Below, piece by piece: positions 58,406 through 64,000 of a stretch of 64,000 nt of DNA. The translations under genes were made by a program, and so were the position numbers. The notes under the pieces are model-generated. The model did no database searches, was not told the DNA's origin, and saw nothing but the letters and a program-made list of their open reading frames with translations. Numbering within the stretch: position 1 is the first letter of the stretch; each line of letters begins with the position of its first letter. This DNA comes from Alphaproteobacteria bacterium (GTDB lineage Bacteria; Pseudomonadota; Alphaproteobacteria; Caulobacterales; Hyphomonadaceae), in the NCBI GenBank assembly GCA_018222605.1, contig JAAEZZ010000006.1, positions 239,263-303,262 on the forward strand. Reading direction: 5' to 3'.

Positions 58406-58467
58406 CTTGATGTAATCTGTCACGCATCTGTTTGTAAGAGGGATTGATACGCCTTGGTGCAAATGCT

Positions 58468-59574
58468 TCAGGGAAGGGTGACATCAAAGGCGTAGAGCAG
58501 GGTTCTTTGCCTCGGGCTGAAATTGTTGTCAGAGACCAGCCAAAGCCGATAGCTGCCATCTGGCTGAAGCTTCGCGGCAACGCCTTCAAAATTGTCGACA
58601 TTCATCGGGGGTGACAGCTTGAGCACCGGTTCGCCGTCGTCCGCGAGGGCGTATCCATCCGCATTTGAATAACGCGCTTCAATGCTCAGGCGGTTGCCAA
58701 AGACGGGATTGAACTGACGGCGCAAGACGAAGGTGATCTTCTGGCCGTCATCTGCGGCCGTCGGCAAGGCATTCGATATGCCCACCAAGGGGCCACCATA
58801 GCCGGAAGCGACCGGGTCCAGCATCTCTACAGACGGAGGGTCGTCAGACAGGCTGACCACAGCTGAGCGACCGTTGGTCACCTGTTCAAAGCCTGCCTGA
58901 AGCGTGTCTGCGTTGAAGGCCAATGCCTCCGCCCCGGCATTTTCGTGAACGCCGATGCCATCGATCTTATTTGGCAATGTGCTTATGAGGACAGACTGGG
59001 CCGCCGCGCCGCAGGCTTCCAGCGCGAAAGCCTCAATACGGTGACGCCGTTCAAAGCTGACATAGGCTATGCCGTCATTGAGAGCGAGCCCTTCGGAGTC
59101 TCCTTCCGCCTTGCCGCGCAAATAGCTGCCATCCGGTCCGTGCATATAGGCAAACGTGCCGCTGCCGGCTGGCGCATCACTGCTCATGTCGATCGATACG
59201 AACGCGCCTTCATCAGACACGGTTAGCAAGTTGCCATCAGGCAGAAGGTCTATCCCGGACAGCCCGCCAAAACCCTGATGCGATGATGTCAGCACCCACC
59301 CGCCAACAAAGCGTGTTCCGGATGGCAGCTCATCGGCCTTGTCCCTTGGCCAAAGAGGTATCGGTGTGGCTTCAATATCGATAGGCGTCGCGGCAATCTT
59401 CTGGTTTTCCGTCGTGCAGCTATCGGCGATGATCCTCAGGACTGCAGTCTCGCCTGGCGCTTCTTGCAGACCTGACAGGGGCGTTTCCAAAAGCGTATCT
59501 TCAGTCTCCGATGGCGCGGCGCAGCCGACAGACAGAACGGGCAGTATAAGGAGACAAAGCAGGGCGTTGCGCAT
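58468..59574 (-). CDS. Esterase-like phytase-family lipoprotein
   Basis: A 368-residue exported protein. A lipobox, LSVGC with C18 as the modified Cys, follows the signal peptide, so it is probably membrane-anchored. The body matches the esterase-like activity of phytase domain: a beta-propeller-like pattern with FGGLSGIDLLPDGNLLTVSDEG, EGLALNDGIAYVSFERRHRIEAF and the C-terminal NVDNFEGVAAKLQPDGSYRLWLVSDNNF. It may act on phosphate esters, but the activity is not proven for the family. Divergent from the HxlR gene. Confidence 0.87.
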   Translation of the reverse strand: MRNALLCLLILPVLSVGCAAPSETEDTLLETPLSGLQEAPGETAVLRIIADSCTTENQKIAATPIDIEATPIPLWPRDKADELPSGTRFVGGWVLTSSHQGFGGLSGIDLLPDGNLLTVSDEGAFVSIDMSSDAPAGSGTFAYMHGPDGSYLRGKAEGDSEGLALNDGIAYVSFERRHRIEAFALEACGAAAQSVLISTLPNKIDGIGVHENAGAEALAFNADTLQAGFEQVTNGRSAVVSLSDDPPSVEMLDPVASGYGGPLVGISNALPTAADDGQKITFVLRRQFNPVFGNRLSIEARYSNADGYALADDGEPVLKLSPPMNVDNFEGVAAKLQPDGSYRLWLVSDNNFSPRQRTLLYAFDVTLP

Positions 59575-59623
59575 GAATCGGTTTCCTCTTGTGGCGAGAA
59601 GAGCATATCGCTGAAAATTACGA

Positions 59624-59643
59624 CAGAGTCCCGAAAGACTCTG
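59624..59643. promoter_or_regulatory. Inverted repeat between the phytase-like and HxlR genes
   Basis: CAGAGTC-CCGAAA-GACTCTG is a perfect 7+7 inverted repeat 34 bases before the HxlR start. There is no T-run next to it. It fits an operator for the HxlR dimer, which would then regulate itself and perhaps the divergent lipoprotein gene. Confidence 0.5.
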
Positions 59644-59677
59644 GATTTAAAAAGCGAACTTATCCAAGACATTTATC

Positions 59678-60142
59678 ATGTCACAGATACCTCTTGCCCG
59701 CCGCTCGCCTGTTCCGCCTGAATCTTGCAACCTTGCCAAGGCGATTGATATTATCGGAGATCGCTGGACGCTGCTGATCCTGCGTGCCGCGCTTTATGGT
59801 GTCCGCCGGTTTGATGACTTTCAGGCCGAACTTGGCTGTCCTCGTACAGTTCTGTCAGGGCGCTTGAAGAATCTCGTCGAGGCAGGCCTTCTCACGAAGC
59901 GACCCTACAAGTCTCCCGGCAAGCGTGCTCGGCCGGAATACACCCTCTCTTCCATGGGTTTGTCCCTGCGGCCGATTCTGGTCGGGCTGACGCAGTGGGG
60001 CGATGCCTGGCTGGGGCAGGGCGAGACACCGCCTATCAGTTTCACCAAGGTAGGCTCAAAGAGCGCGATTCGTGCCGCTTTTGTGGACCTGGAAGGCCGT
60101 GAAGTGCGTCCGGATCAGATCCGCGCTGTGTTGAGAGGCTAG
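59678..60142 (+). CDS. HxlR-family winged-helix regulator
   Basis: A 154-residue transcription factor. The HxlR domain spans about residues 15-105, with C17-N-L-A-K-A, IIGDRWTLLILRAALYGVRRFDDF, the recognition-helix region RTVLSGRLKNLVEAGLL and the wing YKSPGKRARPEYTLSSMG. C17 is in the position of redox- or electrophile-sensing Cys in some family members. The target may be the divergent lipoprotein gene. Confidence 0.9.
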   Translation: MSQIPLARRSPVPPESCNLAKAIDIIGDRWTLLILRAALYGVRRFDDFQAELGCPRTVLSGRLKNLVEAGLLTKRPYKSPGKRARPEYTLSSMGLSLRPILVGLTQWGDAWLGQGETPPISFTKVGSKSAIRAAFVDLEGREVRPDQIRAVLRG

Positions 60143-60213
60143 CGGATAAAGGGGGTTTTGGCGTCCATCTGCATTTTGTGCAGATTTGCCGAAATTCCAC
60201 CTTGCAAAGGCCA

Positions 60214-60234
60214 GCGTGATGCGCTTTATCACGC
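60214..60234. repeat. Short hairpin between the HxlR gene and tRNA-Gly
   Basis: GCGTGAT pairs perfectly with ATCACGC across 7 bases. No T-run follows, so it is at most a weak terminator for the HxlR gene. Confidence 0.35.
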
Positions 60235-60270
60235 CTCTCGGCGGAGACGTCGTGACATACCCTATAGGAT

Positions 60271-60345
60271 GCGGGCGTAGCTCAGGGGTAGAGCACAACC
60301 TTGCCAAGGTTGGGGTCGTGAGTTCGAATCTCATCGCCCGCTCCA
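60271..60345 (+). tRNA. tRNA-Gly (GCC)
   Basis: A full cloverleaf can be drawn: acceptor GCGGGCG/CGCCCGC, D-loop with AGCTCAGGGGTAGAGC, anticodon loop TTGCCAA with GCC at 60303-60305, and T-loop GTTCGAATC. The discriminator T and an encoded CCA end the gene. The 3' end of tRNA genes is a common integration site, and foreign-looking genes follow directly. Confidence 0.97.
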
Positions 60346-60552
60346 ATTTTTATCAGTAAAAACAATGTGATACATGCGGCGCTGTCGTTGACAGCCTGTA
60401 TGGAATCATACGAGTAAGTTCCACGTAAGTTTAATCACGCTATCCACTAAGATGGCGCGATTATGCGTGCATTACAAAAAATTAATAATCCCATATCTTG
60501 TGTCTCGGTGAGTCCGCTCACACCTCCCCTAGTATGACGCGGGGTAAAGCGG
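60346..60552 (+). promoter_or_regulatory. A+T-rich spacer upstream of the island cassette
   Basis: This 207-base stretch is clearly richer in A and T than the core genes. It holds a direct repeat GTAAGTT at 60414 and 60425, 11 bases apart, and a possible promoter, TTACAA (60472-60477) with 16 bases to TATCTT (60494-60499). A small palindrome GTGAG-TCCG-CTCAC (60508-60521) lies 32 bases before the first gene. The direct repeats could be integrase/excisionase arm sites or an operator. No integrase gene is visible here. Confidence 0.35.
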
Positions 60553-61386
60553 ATGGAAGACGATTCTGACACTATTGATGATGGCGAATTAGACGATCTC
60601 CCCGATGAGGAGGTCTGGCGCAAAGTGGCGCGAGGGGCCCTCCAAATAGGGAGCGCGATACCCTTTGCAGGGGGCATGTTCTCGGCTGCTGCAGGAGCGT
60701 GGTCTGAGCACGCCCAAGATGAGATCAATAAGTTCCTCCACGCCTATATGGCGATGATGCGAGAGAAACTCCGCGAACAGGACCGCACTTTTGCGGAGAT
60801 TGTTGAGCGGATCGATACCCAAGACAAGAAGACTGAAGAACGGATCAACTCGCCCGAGTATCAGGCTTTGATACGGAAGGCGTTTCGGAACTGGGCTGGT
60901 GCTGAGAGTGAGCGCAAGAGAGTGCTCGTCCGCAATATCCTGTCGAATGCTTCGTCTACGGACCTTGCGTCATATGACGTGTTGAACCTCTTTCTCGATT
61001 GGCTCCATAAATATTCTGAATTGCACTTTGCTGTCATGGCCGACATTGCCAACAATGCAGGCAGCACGAGAGGTGAGATTTGGGCGCGACTCGGCAAGGG
61101 CGATGTCCGTGAAGATTCTGCCGACGCCGATCTTTTCAAGCTGCTGTTTCTCGATCTTTCGACCGGACATGTAATTCGCCAGCACCGCGAGACCAACGCG
61201 GCGGGCGAGTTTGTCCGAGCCCAGAGGAAGAACGCTGTGCGAGGAGGAAGCAAGACATACACATCGGCTTTTGACGATGAGAAGCGATACGAACTGACGG
61301 CACTCGGACGTCAGTTTGTCCACTACGCCATGACCGAGGTTCCCGTGAAGATTAGCTATAAGGAGGCTTCGGATAATGATGATTAG
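60553..61386 (+). CDS. Island gene 1: unrecognised 277-residue helical protein
   Basis: I do not recognise this protein. The first 22 residues are very acidic. A Gly/Ala-rich hydrophobic stretch follows (about 28-50, GALQIGSAIPFAGGMFSAAAGAW), which could be an amphipathic or membrane-active helix. Next comes a charged, probably coiled-coil region (60-115), then LIRKAFRNWAGAESERKRVL. The C-terminal third looks like a winged-helix fold (FKLLFLDLSTGHVIRQ to KRYELTALGRQFVHYA). Composition is less GC-rich than core genes. It overlaps the next gene by 11 bases. Some phage-defence effectors combine a membrane-active N-terminus with a sensor domain; that role is only a hypothesis. Confidence 0.78.
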   Translation: MEDDSDTIDDGELDDLPDEEVWRKVARGALQIGSAIPFAGGMFSAAAGAWSEHAQDEINKFLHAYMAMMREKLREQDRTFAEIVERIDTQDKKTEERINSPEYQALIRKAFRNWAGAESERKRVLVRNILSNASSTDLASYDVLNLFLDWLHKYSELHFAVMADIANNAGSTRGEIWARLGKGDVREDSADADLFKLLFLDLSTGHVIRQHRETNAAGEFVRAQRKNAVRGGSKTYTSAFDDEKRYELTALGRQFVHYAMTEVPVKISYKEASDNDD

Positions 61387-62008
61387 TAGATACAATGATG
61401 AAGATTACCTGTTCAACGAGTACGATTGGCACGGCGTTGTCCGGGCTAACGAAGAAAAGATCAAAGAGGTCGCTGCTCAGAAGTCCCTTAAGGATTTCGA
61501 ACAGGACTTCGATGTGATGGTCCAAGAGTTGGCTGCCGAGTACACGCCCGAAGCGCCGGAACTGCTCACCGACGATATCACGGTTGAGCGTAAAGAAGTC
61601 GAAGTTCAGCGGCCTCGTGATCGGTACAACCGCGATCCGTTCTTTAGCGGAAATGATACGATTACGAGGAACGCGGTTGAGGTGACCGTTCCAGTGTCCG
61701 GTGACACTGGATTTTTCCGGGTGCGTCCGACATCTTACGATAGCGGTCCCCCGCGCGCTCGAATTGCAAGCGATCACCTTGTCTTTACCGTAATCATAGA
61801 CTCGGACGACACGGACAAAATCCGGTCGAATATTGATGAGCGGGTAGCGAGTATAGAGAAATATCTAAACTGGCAGCGCAAATCGGCCGAGGGTCTCCCT
61901 GATCAAATGCGAGCTTTGGCGCGACGTGAGCTTGAACACCGTAAGCAGCAACTGTCCTCAGCAGATGACCTCGTTAAAGGGCTGGGTTTTAAAATGAAGG
62001 GCGATTAG
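61376..62008 (+). CDS. Island gene 2: unrecognised 210-residue protein
   Basis: Not recognised. AAGGAGG at 61360-61366, inside gene 1, lies 9 bases before the ATG at 61376 (another ATG follows directly), so translation is coupled to gene 1. Residues 1-60 are acidic and helical. A middle part (75-150) rich in Val, Arg and Asp looks beta-structured (AVEVTVPVSGDTGFFRVRP, DHLVFTVIIDSDD). The end (155-205) is a basic helical region with a likely coiled coil (RRELEHRKQQL). No signal peptide, membrane helix or catalytic motif. It may be a partner or regulator of gene 1. Confidence 0.75.
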   Translation: MMISRYNDEDYLFNEYDWHGVVRANEEKIKEVAAQKSLKDFEQDFDVMVQELAAEYTPEAPELLTDDITVERKEVEVQRPRDRYNRDPFFSGNDTITRNAVEVTVPVSGDTGFFRVRPTSYDSGPPRARIASDHLVFTVIIDSDDTDKIRSNIDERVASIEKYLNWQRKSAEGLPDQMRALARRELEHRKQQLSSADDLVKGLGFKMKGD

Positions 62009-62091
62009 TCGCCAACTCTGCCTTTGAAGTGTGCGGTAAATACGTTCACTTTATCACTTCTTTCACTCAAAGCGGGTATTCGCTTCCCGTT

Positions 62092-62913
62092 ATGGGTAAA
62101 ACACCGACATACGACCTCTATGTAGATGATAGTGGGAGCCGAGAGCCTGATCACGAGCCAGCAGTTCGAGATGACGGGTTGGATGCTTTTGCTTTGGGTG
62201 GAGTGCTGGTTCCATCGGAAGACGCGTACAATATTGTAACTGCGGTGAGCGCTATACAAGGTGCTGTCGAAATCGATTATCCGCTCCACTCAACAGAAAT
62301 ACGCTGTCAAAAAGACAACTTCGTATGGGTGGGGAAAGATGCGGATAGGACCAAAATTCTCTACGCCGAAATTGATAAGCTTGTGTCAAGCTTTTCTGGA
62401 TGGGTAACTGCAGCCGTCGTTCACCGGCCCGGCTATAATGATCGGTATAAGGACCAATATGGTGGAGAGCGGTGGAGGCTTTGTAAGTCCGCCTACCAAA
62501 TTTTGATTGAGAGGGCCGCAAAAATAGCGCGTGCCGATGGCCGCATGCTCAAAGTATTCGTGGAACGGACAGGAGGCCGCGAAGACAAGCAGATCAGAGG
62601 TTATCAGCGCGCAATTTACGAGAATGGGATGGGATTCGCGGCAGAAAACTCAGGAAAATACGGTCCGCTGACTGCTGCCGAACTTCAGGGTATTTTGGTA
62701 AAGAATGTTCAGTTCGTGAAGAAATCAAATGCTGTGATGCAGCTGGCAGATTTGGTCCTATACCCAGTGGTAAAAGGGAGATACGATTCCTCTTATCGTC
62801 CTTATGTTGCATTGAATGCAGCCCAAAAGCTTATCGATTACCGTTTGGGCGAGGGCCTGGAGAATTGTGGAATTAAGTATTATTGCTTTGATGGAGTCGA
62901 GGCAAAAAACTAA
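62092..62913 (+). CDS. Island gene 3: DUF3800 protein, putative RNase H-fold nuclease
   Basis: A 273-residue DUF3800 protein. The family pattern is present: an N-terminal YVDDSGSRE (D/E-x-G loop with acidic residues), the central KVFVERTGGREDKQIRGYQ, and the C-terminal NAVMQLADLVLYPV with its conserved Gln-Leu-Ala-Asp. These acidic positions suggest an RNase H-like nuclease, but no activity is established for the family. DUF3800 genes often travel in prophages, islands and defence loci. The ATG at 62092 gives the usual lead; a GTG at 62029 would add 21 residues. It follows gene 2 on the same strand and is visibly A+T-richer than the core genes. Confidence 0.82.
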   Translation: MGKTPTYDLYVDDSGSREPDHEPAVRDDGLDAFALGGVLVPSEDAYNIVTAVSAIQGAVEIDYPLHSTEIRCQKDNFVWVGKDADRTKILYAEIDKLVSSFSGWVTAAVVHRPGYNDRYKDQYGGERWRLCKSAYQILIERAAKIARADGRMLKVFVERTGGREDKQIRGYQRAIYENGMGFAAENSGKYGPLTAAELQGILVKNVQFVKKSNAVMQLADLVLYPVVKGRYDSSYRPYVALNAAQKLIDYRLGEGLENCGIKYYCFDGVEAKN

Positions 62914-62937
62914 AAGCCCGGCACTGGGTGCCGGGCT
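62898..62937 (-). terminator. Minus-strand intrinsic terminator between the cassette and phage genes
   Basis: AGCCCGGCAC pairs perfectly with GTGCCGGGCT (62915-62937, 3-base loop). The run of T residues (TTTTAGTTTTTT) follows on the minus strand only, so it would stop transcripts coming from the phage genes on the right before they run antisense through the cassette. Confidence 0.75.
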
Positions 62938-63111
62938 AGTCCGCCGTCTACGACGACGCCGAGTCGCAATTGACCATGCCGTCATATAGCCAGCAAGCAC
63001 ATTAATGCCAAATGAATATTTGTTTCAGATTTTGGGCATTTGGGTGCGATTGATCGAACGAACTTCCTTTAACCGATTGATCTAAATGCACTTTTAGAGC
63101 CGTCTCAACGC
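62938..63111. other. Short spacer between cassette and phage genes
   Basis: No gene is seen. A 9-base direct repeat CGATTGATC occurs at 63047 and 63074. A near-perfect inverted repeat (AATGCCAAA with TTTGGGCATT, about 63004-63040) is also present. Either could be a regulatory site. Confidence 0.35.
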
Positions 63112-63303
63112 TTACAAATTCCCTGAATCGTCCCTGCTAATCCGAGCCCGGCAGAGGTCGCAGTGGCGGTGGCCCGGCCCATACGACCAGAACAGCCGTC
63201 GGCACCGCATACACGCCAGCCACGCGCAGCCCAGAAGGTCTCGCTTAGTTTCCGGGGAGGTGGGCTTCGGCCGGGATGGCCCGTCCTCCTGCTTGCCTCT
63301 CAT
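63112..63303 (-). CDS. Small zinc-ribbon protein overlapping the terminase gene
   Basis: A 63-residue basic protein with CMRCRR...GHRHCDLCRA, two C-x2-C pairs separated by 15 residues and flanking His, the layout of a small zinc ribbon. The chosen ATG overlaps the terminase stop codon (ATGA), the normal coupling seen between phage genes; a longer reading from 63357 would overlap by 58 bases. Its role is unknown. It is probably a DNA- or RNA-binding or structural phage protein. Confidence 0.62.
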   Translation of the reverse strand: MRGKQEDGPSRPKPTSPETKRDLLGCAWLACMRCRRLFWSYGPGHRHCDLCRARISRDDSGNL

Positions 63304-64000
63304 CGCTCTAACATCGTCCGCACGAGGGAGAGGGCGGCCAGCTCCTGATTCCACCATTCGCTGTTCGGCCCCGCTGTGTCGGTCTCGGAGAGCACGACAA
63401 TTGAGCCGCGCGGCATCGGACCATATTCGTCTCTCAGTTCGCCCAGGAGGAGGCAGGTGGCCGGAGCGGACGAACCCCAGTCACCACCTAGTGCACGCGC
63501 CATGCGGACGTGTGAGGGCAGCACAGGGACGATATGGATGGTGGGGCCGAAGCAATCGAACATAACCCCGCCGAGAACGTCCCAACTGCCCTCGATCCAT
63601 GCCTTTGCAAGCGCTTGGTCAGAGCCCACGGAGGCGGCGAGCTGGCGGCGGTAGGCTTCCCGGTCGATGTGCGGGTTGTCGGTGAGATTGGAAGTGGTCC
63701 AGACCCATGTGTCTCCGGCGTCATCGGTAAAGGGCGTCCATGGCGGGGCTTTGGTGATGAACCGCTTGTAGAGGACGGTGTGGCTGCGCCCGTGCGGGTT
63801 CGCGGTCCAATGGATGTCGATAAAGTGGCCTTCCGGTGCGCGCAGGTTCGACCGGACTAGGTTCAGGAACCGGAAGGCCTGCGGCGGGTAGTTGCCTACT
63901 TCGTCCGCGTACAGCCCGGTGAAGGAGCGCCCCTGCAGCTTCGCGTGGCTTGCCCAATGGGACTGGTCCAACCGTAAAGTTAGAGTCGGCGGTTGGTACG
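63300..64000 (-). CDS. Phage terminase large subunit, C-terminal part (runs off the right edge)
   Basis: The frame is open to the window edge, about 233 codons visible. FTGLYADEVGNYP is the Walker B/coupling region of the packaging ATPase, followed by DIHWTANPHG, and ALGGDWGSSAPATCLLLG looks like the first strand of the RNase H-like nuclease that cuts DNA during packaging. It pumps phage DNA into capsids and trims it. It is the only clear structural or packaging phage gene in the window and shows that the region right of the tRNA belongs to a prophage or a prophage-derived element. The N-terminal ATPase lies outside. Confidence 0.85.
   Translation of the reverse strand, partial: YQPPTLTLRLDQSHWASHAKLQGRSFTGLYADEVGNYPPQAFRFLNLVRSNLRAPEGHFIDIHWTANPHGRSHTVLYKRFITKAPPWTPFTDDAGDTWVWTTSNLTDNPHIDREAYRRQLAASVGSDQALAKAWIEGSWDVLGGVMFDCFGPTIHIVPVLPSHVRMARALGGDWGSSAPATCLLLGELRDEYGPMPRGSIVVLSETDTAGPNSEWWNQELAALSLVRTMLER

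Noticed and set aside
60388..60416. TTGACA box after the tRNA considered as a promoter for the cassette
   Set aside because: The -35 box is perfect, but no acceptable -10 box lies 15-19 bases downstream. The pair at 60472-60499 is a better, though still weak, candidate.
62758..63000. 80-codon minus-strand frame at the end of the DUF3800 gene
   Set aside because: It crosses the strong terminator hairpin, has an Arg run from low-complexity DNA, and is antisense to the DUF3800 gene.

Overview
The window is about 60 kb of core chromosome from a GC-rich alphaproteobacterium, followed by the left edge of a prophage or genomic island. Several layouts point to Alphaproteobacteria: an F1-only ATP synthase operon (atpHAGDC) next to priA, the run tldD / coxBA-ctaB-ctaG-coxC-surf1-thrC, a suf operon with both an IscS-type and a SufS-type cysteine desulfurase, a plant-type glutamate-cysteine ligase, and a DUF1476 (F1-ATPase zeta) gene divergent from purC. 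An M23 peptidase overlapping a bactofilin gene (the lmdC-bacA pair described in Hyphomonas neptunium) makes a Hyphomonadaceae-like bacterium the best guess. This is inference from gene content, not a sequence match.

Layout. 1-1.3 kb: start of a MoxR-type ATPase gene, then a PaaI-type thioesterase divergent from a TetR regulator with a shared palindromic operator. 1.4-8.9 kb: priA and the F1 operon, ending in a bidirectional terminator. 8.9-15.4 kb: a DsbA/FrnE-like oxidoreductase, a PLP decarboxylase, a 950-base non-coding stretch with dispersed repeats, ubiA, an aldehyde dehydrogenase and rsmE. 15.4-21.9 kb: a DUF6891 protein, gshA, a POT peptide transporter, a rhodanese, tldD and a TPR protein. 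22-29.8 kb: the aa3-type cytochrome c oxidase operon with its heme A, copper and SURF1 assembly genes, running into thrC. 29.8-38.2 kb: GNAT, EAL phosphodiesterase, YqgE, a Prx5-type peroxiredoxin, an SPFH/NfeD pair, an S10 peptidase, bactofilin and M23 peptidase, and Bcp. 38.2-44.7 kb: a large AsmA-like protein, tyrS, anmK and an alpha/beta hydrolase. 44.8-52.1 kb: the suf iron-sulfur operon with an extra NTF2-like gene inside it. 52.1-60.1 kb: a hypoxanthine-DNA glycosylase, a pyrophosphatase with a signal-like N-terminus, an acyltransferase, a second TetR, purS, purC, DUF1476, a GH16 protein, 5-formyltetrahydrofolate cyclo-ligase with a 6S RNA gene upstream, a phytase-like lipoprotein and an HxlR regulator.

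60.27-64 kb: a tRNA-Gly(GCC) gene marks the likely edge of an island. Just after it lies a compact, more A+T-rich three-gene cassette (60553-62913): an unrecognised helical protein, a translationally coupled unrecognised protein, and a DUF3800 putative nuclease. A hairpin whose T-run faces the minus strand separates the cassette from opposing phage genes: a small zinc-ribbon protein overlapping a terminase large subunit that runs off the window. This cassette, placed like prophage cargo, is the best candidate for an undescribed (possibly anti-phage) system.

How the genes work together: the respiratory genes (aa3 oxidase, F1 ATPase, the zeta-type ATPase inhibitor, UbiA for ubiquinone) form the energy core; the suf genes supply Fe-S clusters; gshA, the peroxiredoxins, rhodanese and DsbA-like protein cover thiol and redox chemistry; LmdC/bactofilin and AnmK touch cell-wall growth and turnover.
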